DNA of 53,485 nucleotides from Agathobacter sp. (GTDB lineage Bacteria > Bacillota > Clostridia > Lachnospirales > Lachnospiraceae). The stretch is taken from NCBI GenBank assembly GCA_017481285.1, contig JAFUPI010000061.1:1-53485 (forward strand), in the 5' to 3' direction. The position numbers and the translations under genes are program-made. Positions 23,395 through 33,051 of the stretch are shown here, one piece after another; position 1 is the stretch's first letter, and each line of letters opens with the position of its first letter. The notes beneath the pieces were generated by a model. The model saw nothing but the letters and a program-made list of their open reading frames with translations. It was not told the DNA's origin and ran no database searches.

Positions 23395-24812
23395 TTTACG
23401 CCTTCTCTTGTGTCCTTGATTGCTACACCTTTTGCAAGAAGTTCGTCACGAATCGCATCTGCAGTCGCGAAATCTTTTGCTTTCTTCGCTGCTGCACGTT
23501 CTTCAATCTTTGCAAGTACGAAAGCTTCTAATTCTGCATCTACACCTGCGTTTGCTGGTGTTTCTGAGAGTTTCTTGCCTTCTTCATAAAGATTTAAAGA
23601 TAATACATAATCAAAATCATTGATTAAGGCTAATTTTGTAGCATCGTTTGTATCTGCTTTTACTACATCATAAAGCACGGTAATCGCCATAGATGTATTT
23701 AAGTCGTTGCAAAGTGCGTCTTCAAATTTCGCTCTATACTGAGCAAATACTTCCTGGTCCACTTCTCCTTCATTCTTAAGCTCTGCTACTTTCTTTGCCA
23801 GCTTATTATATGCAGCAACCATGTTATCCAATGCTTCATACGAGAATACCAATGGCTTGCGATAATGTGACTGCAAACAGAACATTCTATAAACCAGTGG
23901 ATTGTATCCTTTACTTTCAATTAAGGAAACTGTGAGGAAATCCCCTTTGGATTTACTCATTTTACCAGACTGGTCATTTAAGTGGTTTACATGGAACCAG
24001 TGATTACACCATTTGTGTCCGGTAAAGCTTTCCGACTGTGCGATTTCATTGGTGTGGTGTGGGAAAATATTGTCTACACCACCACAGTGAATATCCATAT
24101 ATTCGCCCAAATGCTTCATACTGATGCAGGAACATTCAATATGCCATCCTGGGTATCCTACGCCCCATGGACTATCCCATTTCAGTGCCTGATCTTCGAA
24201 TTTGGATTTGGTGAACCAAAGTACGAAGTCATTGCTGTTTTTCTTATTGTCATCCACGTCTACATCTGCACGAACGCCTTCTAAAAGCTGTTCTTTTTCT
24301 ACAGCCGAAGAAAATACATAGTAATCCTCTAATTTGCTGGTGTCAAAGTATACGTTTCCACCAGCTTCGTATGCATAACCTTTGTCTAATAATACGGAAA
24401 CCATGTGAATGAATTCTGGAATGCAGTTAGTCGCTGGTTCTACTACGTCTGGACGTTTGATATTTAACTTTTCACAATCGCTAAAGAACGCATCTGTGTA
24501 GAACTGCGCAATTTCCATAACGGTCTTGTTTTCACGTTTTGCACCCTTAAGCATCTTATCTTCACCAGTATCTGCATCGCTGGAAAGGTGTCCAACGTCT
24601 GTGATATTCATAACACGTTTTACATCATAGCCAACATAGCGCAAAGATTTTTCCAATACGTCTTCCATAATGTAGCTGCGAAGATTTCCGATATGTGCAA
24701 AATGATAAACAGTTGGTCCGCAGGTGTACATAGAGATTTTACCCTCTACGTTCGGGATGACTGTATCAATATTTCTCGTTAATGTGTTATAAAACTTAAA
24801 TTTGTTTTCCAT
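23379..24812 (-). CDS. cysS: Cysteinyl-tRNA synthetase
   Basis: A 477-residue class I synthetase. Zinc-binding and HIGH-region motif: MYTCGPTVYHFAHIGNLRSY. Further zinc ligands lie in WHIECSCISMKHLG and HCGGVDNIFPHHTNE; the KMSKS loop is SGKMSKSKGDFL. The C-terminal anticodon-binding end includes AKKAKDFATADAIRDELLAK. Length is typical. It lies 36 nt after cysE and is under the Cys T-box. Confidence 0.93.
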   Translation of the reverse strand: MENKFKFYNTLTRNIDTVIPNVEGKISMYTCGPTVYHFAHIGNLRSYIMEDVLEKSLRYVGYDVKRVMNITDVGHLSSDADTGEDKMLKGAKRENKTVMEIAQFYTDAFFSDCEKLNIKRPDVVEPATNCIPEFIHMVSVLLDKGYAYEAGGNVYFDTSKLEDYYVFSSAVEKEQLLEGVRADVDVDDNKKNSNDFVLWFTKSKFEDQALKWDSPWGVGYPGWHIECSCISMKHLGEYMDIHCGGVDNIFPHHTNEIAQSESFTGHKWCNHWFHVNHLNDQSGKMSKSKGDFLTVSLIESKGYNPLVYRMFCLQSHYRKPLVFSYEALDNMVAAYNKLAKKVAELKNEGEVDQEVFAQYRAKFEDALCNDLNTSMAITVLYDVVKADTNDATKLALINDFDYVLSLNLYEEGKKLSETPANAGVDAELEAFVLAKIEERAAAKKAKDFATADAIRDELLAKGVAIKDTREGVKWELV

Positions 24813-24848
24813 GGGGTTCTCCTTTTTCTATCTCAAAGTTTTTCTATA

Positions 24849-25544
24849 CTAATTCACATTTGCACCAGCAGTCACGGCCAGCAAGGTCTTAAGCTGCTCG
24901 ATTTCCTGTTCCAAAGAATCTACTCGGTTGCCGAGTTCTGCTTCATTTAATTCTAAGCAGCCGATTTCTTCTTGAATTGGGTCAGGTAAATCATTGTGGT
25001 CCAAAAGCTCCTGTGGCATATCGGTCTTTACTCGCTTTACGATACGACCTGGAATACCTACTACGGTACAGTTTGGTGGTACTTCTTCCAATACGACACT
25101 ACCTGCACCAATTTTACAATTATCGCCGATGGTAAAAGAACCAAGTACCTTTGCCCCCGCACTTACCATAACATTGTTGCCTAGGGTAGGGTGACGTTTC
25201 CCTTGTTCCTTACCTGTACCGCCCAGAGTCACACCCTGATACAGTGTACAGTTGTCGCCAATAATCGTTGTTTCTCCTATTATAACACCAGAACCGTGGT
25301 CAATAAACAGTCCTTTTCCAATTTGTGCCCCTGGATGAATCTCAATACCAGTCTTACGCACAGCCTTCTGGGATAGCCATCTCGCCCAGAAATAATGACC
25401 ATTTACATACCATTTATGTGCAGTTCTGTACATCATAACGGCTTTAAAGCTTGGGTATAAAAACACTTCCCAGTTAGAGTGAATTGCAGGGTCTCTTTCG
25501 CGTATAATATTAATTTCTTCTTTTACGTTTTGAATAAATCCCAT
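24849..25544 (-). CDS. cysE: Serine O-acetyltransferase
   Basis: A 231-residue CysE. The N-terminal helical part (about 1-70) is followed by a left-handed beta helix of hexapeptide repeats: IEIHPGAQIGKGLFIDHGSG, then VIIGETTIIGDNCTLYQGVT with the conserved LGGTG and GKRHPTLGNNVMVSAGAKVL. It makes O-acetylserine, the cysteine precursor. A C-terminal coiled-coil extension (about 195-225) is slightly longer than usual. First gene after the Cys T-box. Confidence 0.92.
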   Translation of the reverse strand: MGFIQNVKEEINIIRERDPAIHSNWEVFLYPSFKAVMMYRTAHKWYVNGHYFWARWLSQKAVRKTGIEIHPGAQIGKGLFIDHGSGVIIGETTIIGDNCTLYQGVTLGGTGKEQGKRHPTLGNNVMVSAGAKVLGSFTIGDNCKIGAGSVVLEEVPPNCTVVGIPGRIVKRVKTDMPQELLDHNDLPDPIQEEIGCLELNEAELGNRVDSLEQEIEQLKTLLAVTAGANVN

Positions 25545-25586
25545 ATGCGACCTCCTGGTTCGATTCTTCTCTGCTTATTCGCGGAA

Positions 25587-25875
25587 AATAAAAAGGATTA
25601 CTTCCTCTCCTAGAGACGAAGTAATCCGTGGTTCCACTCTAATTTGAAATATATACCTGCGTCGAAAGTTCTAATCTCATATCGTATATATTTCCTCAAA
25701 ACACGTAACATGTGTCAATCGTACTCAGCTAGGTAAGTTGAAACTCTCGTCACAGACTACTTCACCAAGTCAGCTCCCGGATGCACTTTCGAAATATAAA
25801 ACCAAAGCGGCTTTCAGCCGGTGACCGCTTCTCTCTTTTGCTTTACGTTACTTTCTACTCTTTCCGTTCAAAGCC
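25587..25875 (-). promoter_or_regulatory. Cysteine T-box riboswitch
   Basis: On the leftward strand, the T-box core AGAGTGGAACCACGG (about 25620-25645) precedes a terminator that pairs GGATTACTTC with GAAGTAATCC and ends in U5. The Stem I region contains GAAAGTGCATCC, in which TGC (complement 25783-25785) sits where the specifier codon is expected, matching tRNA-Cys. Uncharged tRNA-Cys would stabilise the antiterminator and switch on the whole operon. The rest of 25545-25951 holds no gene. Confidence 0.9.
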
Positions 25876-25881
25876 TTTTGT

Positions 25882-25910
25882 AATATATTTTTATAAAACA
25901 AAACTTACAA
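25882..25910 (-). promoter_or_regulatory. Promoter of the T-box operon
   Basis: Leftward TTGTAA (25905-25910), 17 bp, TATATT (25882-25887), a few bases before the T-box leader. Confidence 0.6.
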
Positions 25911-25951
25911 TATAGTTTATGCAGAAATTGCAATTTTGTCAAGGAAAAGTA

Positions 25952-27031
25952 CTACTTCATTACTTCTGTAGAACCTTCTATAAAATCTTCTGTAGAAGTT
26001 TCTGTATCTAAAACCTCTCCATTTTCTCTGTAGGAATTCAATGTGTCCCAAACACCCTTCATGTCCACTTTTGACCCTACCCAGCCAATCAATGCCATCA
26101 TAGCAATTACAACAGCAATCGTACAACCGATTTTAACCTTTTTCCAAATAGGGTTTTTCCAATGCAATTCATCCTGGAAGGCCTTCTTTTCTTCCCTGCG
26201 GCGTTCATTAATCTCTTTTGCCTGAGCCAGAACTTTTTCCTCTGCTTCAAAACGTTCTTTTACCTCTGGATTACACTCATGGTAAAACTGCTCTGTCTCT
26301 GCCTCCAACTCCTCTGGAACCTTCGTCATATATAATGGCATAAGCATATATCCCATAAGCGAGTTGAGAATCGTATATGTACCTAAAAAGATAAGAGGTA
26401 CCAGTAAAACAAACAATGAATTGCTAAAGTATGGAGAAATCGTATTCGAATAATACAACATCATAAGTTCCATTAGTTTCTCCATATCATTTACAGCAAT
26501 CAACTCCATTATAAAGCCAGTCAAGTATACCATGATGCCAAAGATAAAGATAACATTACAAGCAAAGGAAGTTGCGGGAATTGGATTAGCTGCTCTAATT
26601 TTTGCAATGCGAGCCATTTTATATAATGTTGCGGAATCCTCTGCAATATTTTCTGTCATACTATACTTGCTCTTTGGCTGATAAAGGAACCAAAGTAATG
26701 CAAAAACAATTCCACTGGCAATTGCTACAAGAACATAAACTGGCAAAATATAAATCAATGCCTGAACTGCCCAATGCATCTTAGGATGATGTAACACTGG
26801 TTCTACTGCATTCCAAACATCTGCAAACACTGGTGCCTTATCCAAATATGCTAAAAACTTATCATCCTTTAATTCATGCAACAGACCAAATGCTATTAAT
26901 GAATAATACAATAAAAATACAATATTTCCTACGAAACTAACTGCTTTGCGAATGACCTTTCTCTTCGCAATCAAGTCTAATTTATGATTTACAAAATCCC
27001 ATTTTTCTTTAAAGTTATCATTAGTGATCAC
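25952..27031 (-). CDS. Multi-pass membrane protein of unknown function
   Basis: About 359 residues from GTG 27031, which overlaps the ispF stop; an ATG at 27049 is the alternative. Five or six membrane segments are visible: [80 protein letters not shown] and a late [19 protein letters not shown] long charged helical loop (about 245-290) lies between the last two. The C-terminal tail is rich in Glu, Thr and Ser. I do not recognise a family. Coupling to ispF is by position only. Confidence 0.65.
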   Translation of the reverse strand: MITNDNFKEKWDFVNHKLDLIAKRKVIRKAVSFVGNIVFLLYYSLIAFGLLHELKDDKFLAYLDKAPVFADVWNAVEPVLHHPKMHWAVQALIYILPVYVLVAIASGIVFALLWFLYQPKSKYSMTENIAEDSATLYKMARIAKIRAANPIPATSFACNVIFIFGIMVYLTGFIMELIAVNDMEKLMELMMLYYSNTISPYFSNSLFVLLVPLIFLGTYTILNSLMGYMLMPLYMTKVPEELEAETEQFYHECNPEVKERFEAEEKVLAQAKEINERRREEKKAFQDELHWKNPIWKKVKIGCTIAVVIAMMALIGWVGSKVDMKGVWDTLNSYRENGEVLDTETSTEDFIEGSTEVMK

Positions 27032-27548
27032 AGTTTCCACAACCTCCATTACAGCCAACCTGAATACTCGCTTCATACATGGTAGCAAGAGAACAAATCG
27101 CCTGTGCCGCCATACCTTCTTCACGACCGGTAAAACCAAGTCGTTCTTCGGTAGTTGCTTTTACATTAATCTGGTCTCTTTCGATACGAAGCACCTTCGC
27201 AATATTTTCTTCCATCTGGTCGATATATGGGCGAAGCTTTGGTTTCTGTGCGATAACCGTCGCATCGATATTTTCGATGACATATCCTTTTTCTTCGATT
27301 AAATCACGCACATGAGCCATCAGTTTCATACTGTCTGCACCCTTGTATTCAGGGTCAGTATCTGGGAAATGCTTTCCAATATCACCAAGTGCTGCTGCAC
27401 CAAGCAATGCATCCATAATCGCATGTACCAATACATCTGCATCCGAATGCCCCAAAAGGCCTAATGTATGTGGTATCTCCACTCCGCCTAAAATCAATTT
27501 TCTGTCTTCTACTAATTTGTGAACATCATATCCTAATCCTACGCGCAT
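27021..27548 (-). CDS. ispF: 2-C-methyl-D-erythritol 2,4-cyclodiphosphate synthase
   Basis: A 175-residue IspF of the MEP isoprenoid pathway. Metal ligands are in [20 protein letters not shown] (D-x-H) and [20 protein letters not shown]; further motifs are [18 protein letters not shown] and [20 protein letters not shown]. The family usually ends soon after this at about 155-160. Here an extra tail carries a Cys/His cluster, [13 protein letters not shown], which could bind a metal. The stop overlaps the next gene. Confidence 0.9.
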   Translation of the reverse strand: MRVGLGYDVHKLVEDRKLILGGVEIPHTLGLLGHSDADVLVHAIMDALLGAAALGDIGKHFPDTDPEYKGADSMKLMAHVRDLIEEKGYVIENIDATVIAQKPKLRPYIDQMEENIAKVLRIERDQINVKATTEERLGFTGREEGMAAQAICSLATMYEASIQVGCNGGCGNCDH

Positions 27549-27609
27549 ACTTTGTATTCCTGCCTTTCAAAAATTTAGTTACAAATTATCTTTCCTTAGT
27601 ATACCAAAA

Positions 27610-27643
27610 AAGACCCGATAAAACAATCGTCCTATCGGGTCTT
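27610..27643 (-). terminator. Terminator hairpin between the cytidylate-kinase-like gene and ispF
   Basis: AAGACCCGATA pairs with TATCGGGTCTT; A/T runs on both sides. It ends transcription from the cytidylate-kinase-like gene and isolates ispF. Confidence 0.8.
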
Positions 27644-27658
27644 ACTCTTATAAACTAT

Positions 27659-28255
27659 TTACTTATTATGCTTTTTGTCAATGAAATCGATTAAAACGTT
27701 TACAGTCTCTTCAATGCCAAGCACGCTGCTGTTAATAGAAATATCGTAGTTTCTGGAATCGCCCCATTTACCTTCGCAGAAGCTATTGTGATAACGTTTG
27801 CGTTCGGTATCTTTCTCATGCATAAGACGTTCTGCCATAACCTCGTTCTTATCATAGAGACGCATGATGCGTTCTTTTTTGGTCTCTTTATCACCTAAAA
27901 CGAAAATAGAGACTAATGCATCATATTCTTTTAATACCGCCTCGCCACATCTACCAACGATTACAAATGATTCGCCAGCTTTTGCCTTTTGCTGCAAATA
28001 TTCAAATTGCATCAAAAACATATTTTCCTGTATAGAGCTGCTAAATCCGCGAACCGTTCTCTTAAATAATGGCGTAACGTATTTCTTGTCAATCTCTTTC
28101 AGGTCTGTAGCATCTACATTTTTTTGCTCAGCAATTTCTTCCAGGATGTTTTTGTCCAGGAGTGGGATATTGTAGTGTTTCGCCAGCATTTCTGCAATCT
28201 CATGTCCACCACTACCAACTTCTCTACCAACAGAAACAATTAACTGTTTTCCCAT
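27659..28255 (-). CDS. Cytidylate kinase-like family protein
   Basis: A 198-residue P-loop NTPase of the Cmk-like type common in Clostridia. The nucleotide loop is unusual: VSVGREVGSGGHEIAEMLAK lacks the final Lys-Ser/Thr of a standard Walker A. Other motifs are PLLDKNILEEIAEQ, FVIVGRCGEAVLKEYD and a C-terminal DISINSSVLGIEETVNVLID. It is not the housekeeping CMP kinase; the substrate is unknown. 15 nt after an anion permease. Confidence 0.75.
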   Translation of the reverse strand: MGKQLIVSVGREVGSGGHEIAEMLAKHYNIPLLDKNILEEIAEQKNVDATDLKEIDKKYVTPLFKRTVRGFSSSIQENMFLMQFEYLQQKAKAGESFVIVGRCGEAVLKEYDALVSIFVLGDKETKKERIMRLYDKNEVMAERLMHEKDTERKRYHNSFCEGKWGDSRNYDISINSSVLGIEETVNVLIDFIDKKHNK

Positions 28256-28270
28256 ATAAATGTCCCCCTC

Positions 28271-29623
28271 TTATAAGTATCTCATATAGATAATTACCAT
28301 TGAAATCAGGACTACAATCACTGTGGCTGGCACCATCTTCTTGAGATAAGGTCCCCATTTAATAACATAACCTTCTCTCGCCGCTGTCGCAATACCTACT
28401 ACGTTTGCAGATGCACCGATAGGAGTTGCACTACCACCAATATCTGTTCCCATAGCTAATGTCCATGCTAATACGGATAAATCTACACCATATGCTGCAG
28501 ATAAAGCCTTGATAATTGGAATCATAGTAGTCGCAAATGGGATGTTATCAACGATAGCACTCGCAATTGCAGATAACCAAAGGATAATCGCAAGCATAAC
28601 CATGATGTTTCCACCACTTACTTCACCAATAAATCCTGCTACGATTTCCAATACACCAGTCTGCTCCAATCCACCGATTACTACGAAAAGTCCAATGAAA
28701 AAGCCGATAGTCTTGTAGTCTACTTTCTTTAATAACATTATAGCATTTTTTCCAGAGAAAGCCAATGTAACAATTGAAACTAAAACACCAATCGTTGAAA
28801 CTGTAAGTCCAGTCTGTGCATGAGTTACTAATAATACTACTGTTACACCGAAAATGACACTGCTAATTATAAAGCCTTTTTTATCTGTAATCGCAGATTC
28901 TGGAGTTGGCAATGTGCTGTAATCCATGTTTTCAGCTTTGCTTACCAGATCTTTTTTGAATACAAGGTAAAAATAAACCAATACAAAAATTAAAGAAACA
29001 AGTGCCATTACACCTGTATTTGTTACGAAATCCATAAAAGAATATCCTAATGATGTACCAATAATAATGTTTGGTGGATCACCACACATGGTTGCAGAAC
29101 CACCTAAGTTCGCGCAGAAAATTTCTGCCAGAATCATTGGTACTGGATTAAATTTCAAAAGTACTGCCAGTTCAATGGTTACTGCCGCCAAGAATAAGAT
29201 AACTGTAATACTATCGATAAACATAGCTAAAACGAAAGAAAGTACCATAAATGTAAAGAAAATAGGTACAATCTGGTATTTAACCATCTTCGCAATGCGC
29301 ATACACAACCAACGGAAAAATCCTACGTGTGCCATACCTTCTACCATAACCATCATACCAAAGATGAATACGATAGTTTCCCAGTTGATTCCGGCTGCAC
29401 TACCATGAGATTCTGCCCCTGCATACCAGAACCCTGGCGAAAAGAAACTACTAATATTGAGTGTTTCCCAGACAGCCTCGAAACTGTGCATACCAACTCC
29501 AAAAACAAGAATCATGGTAAGCAAAGCACTGACCAAGGAAACAATGTGTCTTTCAACAATTTCTGTTACGATGAAGACAAACATCGCAATAAAAATAACT
29601 ACTGCAAAAATTTGTGCTAACAT
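28271..29623 (-). CDS. ArsB/NhaD/SLC13-type anion or citrate permease
   Basis: About 450 residues from ATG 29623 (MLAQIFAVVIFIAMFVF), nine bases after AAAGGG. Eleven or so membrane segments form two repeats, each with a family hairpin signature: FCANLGGSATMCGDPPNIII in the first half and AMGTDIGGSATPIGASANVV in the second. Ion-transporter superfamily members with this pattern carry citrate, Na+/H+ or arsenite. The substrate is open; no ars or cit genes lie nearby. Confidence 0.8.
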   Translation of the reverse strand: MLAQIFAVVIFIAMFVFIVTEIVERHIVSLVSALLTMILVFGVGMHSFEAVWETLNISSFFSPGFWYAGAESHGSAAGINWETIVFIFGMMVMVEGMAHVGFFRWLCMRIAKMVKYQIVPIFFTFMVLSFVLAMFIDSITVILFLAAVTIELAVLLKFNPVPMILAEIFCANLGGSATMCGDPPNIIIGTSLGYSFMDFVTNTGVMALVSLIFVLVYFYLVFKKDLVSKAENMDYSTLPTPESAITDKKGFIISSVIFGVTVVLLVTHAQTGLTVSTIGVLVSIVTLAFSGKNAIMLLKKVDYKTIGFFIGLFVVIGGLEQTGVLEIVAGFIGEVSGGNIMVMLAIILWLSAIASAIVDNIPFATTMIPIIKALSAAYGVDLSVLAWTLAMGTDIGGSATPIGASANVVGIATAAREGYVIKWGPYLKKMVPATVIVVLISMVIIYMRYL

Positions 29624-29751
29624 AATTTTCATCCCTTTCAAATGTATATTAATGGTGTCAAATTTTGCAGTTTTACCACAAAATTTCTAGACCAACAGCA
29701 AGTATAGACCTCTCATTTTTGAAAGTCAATGCCATGTTTTGTACAAAATAA

Positions 29752-29784
29752 AACGCACCATAGACTTTTCGCCTATGATGCGTT
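29752..29784 (-). terminator. pta terminator
   Basis: AACGCACCATAG pairs with CTATGATGCGTT with one mismatch; a U-run follows leftward. Confidence 0.75.
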
Positions 29785-29818
29785 GTTTTTGGACTTTTCT
29801 TAACTATTTCTTTGCCTT

Positions 29819-30796
29819 TTATGCAAGAGCTGCTGTAATGATAGCCATTGCGTAAACTTCTTCTGCGTTACATCCACGAGATAAGTCGTTGATTGGTGCG
29901 TTTAAGCCTAAAAGGATTGGGCCGTAAGCATCGAATCCACCAAGTCTCTGTGCAATCTTGTAACCGATGTTACCAGCGTTGATGTCTGGGAATACAAATG
30001 TATTAGCCTGTCCTGCAACTTTGCTGTCTGGACATTTGGTCTTAGCAACTGTTGGAGAAACTGCAGCATCAAACTGTAATTCGCCATCGATAGCAAGTTC
30101 TGGATATCTTTCTTTTGCTTTGTTAGCTGCTGAACGAACTTTGTCAACTGCTTCGCCTTTTCCTGAGCCAAGTGTAGAGTAGCTTAAGAATGCAACCTTA
30201 GGATCGATACCGAAGATTTCAGCACATTTTGCTGTTTCGCCAGCGATTTCTACTAATTCGTCATCTGTTGGGAATAAGTTGATAGCACAGTCACCCATTG
30301 CTAATAATTCATTTCCACCATTGCCATCTGGACGAGCCAGGATGAAGCATGAAGATACGATTGTATTGCCTGGTTTTGTTTTGATAAGCTGTAATGCTGG
30401 ACGTACGGTATCAGCTGTAGAGTATGTAGCTCCACCAAGTAAGCTTTCTGCTTTGCCCATTTTTACAAGCATTGTTCCGAAGTAGTTAGAAGCTGATAAT
30501 ACTTTACGAGCTTCTTCTGGTGTAACACCTTTTTTCTTACGAAGTTCACAGTACATATCAACCATTTCTTCAAATCCGTCATAGTTTGCTGGATCGATGA
30601 TTTCTGCGCCTGTTACATCAAAGCCGCCAGCTGCTGCAGCTGCTTCGATTTCTTCTTTGTTTCCTACTAAGATAGGAGTAAGAATGCCTTCTGCAAGCAA
30701 TTTAGCAGATGCTTCCAAGATACGTGGATCGCTTCCTTCTGGGAAAACGATTTTTCTTGGGTTTTCTTTTAAGATGTTAATCATTTTTGTAAACAT
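29819..30796 (-). CDS. pta: Phosphate acetyltransferase
   Basis: About 325 residues from ATG 30796 (MFTKMINILKENPRKIVFPE), behind AAAGGAG. The single-domain class I Pta signature is seen: PEGSDPRILEASAKLL, GGATYSTADTVRPALQLIKT, FLSYSTLGSGKGEAVDKVRS, DGELQFDAAVSPTVAKTKCP, ANTFVFPDINAGNIGYKIAQ. It exchanges acetyl-CoA and acetyl phosphate for acetate formation. The usual partner ackA is not adjacent; a terminator follows at once. Confidence 0.92.
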   Translation of the reverse strand: MFTKMINILKENPRKIVFPEGSDPRILEASAKLLAEGILTPILVGNKEEIEAAAAAGGFDVTGAEIIDPANYDGFEEMVDMYCELRKKKGVTPEEARKVLSASNYFGTMLVKMGKAESLLGGATYSTADTVRPALQLIKTKPGNTIVSSCFILARPDGNGGNELLAMGDCAINLFPTDDELVEIAGETAKCAEIFGIDPKVAFLSYSTLGSGKGEAVDKVRSAANKAKERYPELAIDGELQFDAAVSPTVAKTKCPDSKVAGQANTFVFPDINAGNIGYKIAQRLGGFDAYGPILLGLNAPINDLSRGCNAEEVYAMAIITAALA

Positions 30797-30974
30797 AATA
30801 TACACTTCTCCTTTTTGGTATTTATTTACTAGTTACTTATAATTTTATACCTGTTTGACTAGAAAAACAAGTTGTAATTATGCGAAAACAGTTGCCAAGT
30901 GACACAAAATTATCTAAAATGTCTTAGTTGACTTTTATATCATCAAATTCAAAACCAATAAGGAACATTAACAT

Positions 30975-31928
30975 ATGAACAAACACTCATGGAAAGGGGC
31001 TTCCCTTTTACTCATAGCCGCCTTTATCTGGGGCACCGCCTTTGTGGCACAAAGTGTTGGAAGCAATGATTTAAATGCACTCGCCTTCAACTGTATCCGA
31101 AACTTTATCGGAGTCCTAGCACTCATTCCCGTATTATTATGGCAAATATTCACAACGAAAGCAGATGTGAACAGTGTTCAAACTCCAGTTTCTAGTGACA
31201 ATTCACTACATACGAGATTAAAAAGCATTTTTACCCGCGATTTGTTTCTTGGCGGGCTGATTTGCGGAACCGCTCTCTGCATCGCCTCAAACTTCCAGCA
31301 AATGGGCATTGAGCAATCCACGGTAGGGAAATCTGCATTTATCACCGCTCTTTATATCGTACTCGTTCCTATTTCTGGGCTCTTCTTTAAAAAGAAAGTC
31401 TCTTTACGCGTATGGTTTTGTGTTATCCTTTCGGTAATCGGTCTCTACCTGCTTTGTCTGAAAGATGAAGCTTTTGTGCTTACTACTGGAGATATTTATC
31501 TTCTGCTATGTGCATTTTTCTTTACCATCCAGATTACAGCGGTAGATTACTTTGCCCAAAAGGTCAACTGTGTTGCCCTTAGCATGATGCAGTTTCTCGT
31601 AACTGCGATTTTGTCTGGTATTGGAATGTTAGTTACAGAAATCCCTAGCTGGACTCAGATTATGTCCGCAATGATTCCACTGCTTTATGCAGGTGTTATG
31701 TCCAGCGGAATTGCCTATACCTTCCAAATTATCGGGCAGAAACACCTCTCTGCCACTGTAGCTACACTCATCATGAGTTTAGAATCTGTCTTTGCAACCT
31801 TGGCTGGATGGATCATTTTGAAAGAAATATTGTCTACGAAGGAATTAATCGGTTGTGGACTGGTGTTTACAGCAGTGATTTGGTCCCAATTGCCTAATCC
31901 AAAGAAAAAGGGCTGCCGCAATATATAA
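30975..31928 (+). CDS. EamA/DMT-family transporter
   Basis: A 317-residue membrane protein with ten predicted helices in two EamA halves. The first starts LLLIAAFIWGTAFVAQSVGS, the second DIYLLLCAFFFTIQITAVDY; the C-terminal hairpin reads IGQKHLSATVATLIMSLESV and FATLAGWIILKEILSTKELI, the family's most conserved part. A polar loop (about 60-85) is longer than usual. The substrate is unknown. Its stop codon lies inside the bidirectional terminator. Confidence 0.88.
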   Translation: MNKHSWKGASLLLIAAFIWGTAFVAQSVGSNDLNALAFNCIRNFIGVLALIPVLLWQIFTTKADVNSVQTPVSSDNSLHTRLKSIFTRDLFLGGLICGTALCIASNFQQMGIEQSTVGKSAFITALYIVLVPISGLFFKKKVSLRVWFCVILSVIGLYLLCLKDEAFVLTTGDIYLLLCAFFFTIQITAVDYFAQKVNCVALSMMQFLVTAILSGIGMLVTEIPSWTQIMSAMIPLLYAGVMSSGIAYTFQIIGQKHLSATVATLIMSLESVFATLAGWIILKEILSTKELIGCGLVFTAVIWSQLPNPKKKGCRNI

Positions 31929-31948
31929 ACTTGTCGGCAGCCCTTTTT
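31905..31948. terminator. Bidirectional terminator
   Basis: AAAAAGGGCTGCCG and CGGCAGCCCTTTTT pair; it serves both the EamA gene and the convergent nucleotidase-kinase gene. The EamA stop lies in the hairpin. Confidence 0.85.
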
Positions 31949-31951
31949 ACT

Positions 31952-33007
31952 TTATTCGAAGATTAGATTCATAATCTGTTCCGCACCATCGCCCTTGGTA
32001 TTATTAATCACATAGTCACAAATCTCACGATTACGTTTTTCTGCATCGATGGAAAGAAGACGAAGTGTCTTTTCTTCTGTGGTATAATCCTCTTCGATAA
32101 TATCTTTGATTAAGTATTCCTTATCCTTATTGATATATATAATCGCGGTTGGGAAATGACGTTTCATCGCAATCGCTCCACACATATCCAGTGGCATTAC
32201 CGCGAAATGTCCGCGATCCAAAACAGCCTGAATATCTTCTTTTTTCGTTCCATACTGAATACCTGCATAACGGGTTTTCTCAAAGAAATTCTGCTGAGCA
32301 AATTCTTCTTCGGTAAGGTAGTTATGTTTGTTGGATTTCTTGGTACAATACGTCAGAGGACTTTCAAAACGGTCATCCTGGCGAAGTTCCTTGGCAATAC
32401 GGCTTTTGCCTGAGCCAGAAGGACCTACCAAAGCTAAGACTGAAGGCACCTTGATTTCCTGTGTTTTATGCATTGCTGCATTCATAATCTGCTTTACCAT
32501 CAGTACAAATTCACTCATATTATTTACGGATAAAAGTCCCGTCATTTTCCAATTCCAAGGCTTACGCATCAATACAGGATAAGTGGCTGGTGACTCCAAC
32601 ACATTGTGAATCGCATCATCCAAAATAATGTCAAACTGAACCAGATTCTTCGCATTTCCCAAAATGATATTTTCCGGTGGCAATTCTGGAAAAGCTTCCA
32701 AAATCTGTTTTGCACGAATTCCCATAAACTGTGGATACACTGCTGTGATAAAGTACACATCTGCAATCCCCATCAACTGACGAATGCATTTCTTGGTCTT
32801 TTCTGGCACTACCTGTCTATGATACAGTTCCTCGGTCTGGTAAAATTCCTTGATAACACTAGTACGTCCTGTGTTTTCCCAACTGGTAATCTCCTCCAGC
32901 TTCAATGGTGGATTAAACTGATATTTTTCATTTGCCATTGCTATGGCCTGACTATTGAATGGGGCTGTTACATCGTCCCAATCCAAACCAATCTTAGGTC
33001 TAAGCAT
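31952..33007 (-). CDS. Fusion: 5'-nucleotidase (HAD) plus guanylate kinase-like domain
   Basis: A 351-residue protein with two domains. Residues 1-180 are an NT5C-type HAD fold: KIGLDWDDVTAPFNSQAIAM carries the DxD motif, then VYFITAVYPQFMGIRAKQIL, and FDIILDDAIHNVLE. Residues about 185-350 are a guanylate-kinase-like P-loop domain: LALVGPSGSGKSRIAKELR, then SPLTYCTKKSN and a lid region with arginines. One chain would both remove and add phosphate on nucleotides. The partner HD gene lies upstream. Confidence 0.75.
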   Translation of the reverse strand: MLRPKIGLDWDDVTAPFNSQAIAMANEKYQFNPPLKLEEITSWENTGRTSVIKEFYQTEELYHRQVVPEKTKKCIRQLMGIADVYFITAVYPQFMGIRAKQILEAFPELPPENIILGNAKNLVQFDIILDDAIHNVLESPATYPVLMRKPWNWKMTGLLSVNNMSEFVLMVKQIMNAAMHKTQEIKVPSVLALVGPSGSGKSRIAKELRQDDRFESPLTYCTKKSNKHNYLTEEEFAQQNFFEKTRYAGIQYGTKKEDIQAVLDRGHFAVMPLDMCGAIAMKRHFPTAIIYINKDKEYLIKDIIEEDYTTEEKTLRLLSIDAEKRNREICDYVINNTKGDGAEQIMNLIFE

Positions 33008-33051
33008 AATTTCTTCCTCGTATTTCTAACTTATTCTTTTGCACAAACTGC

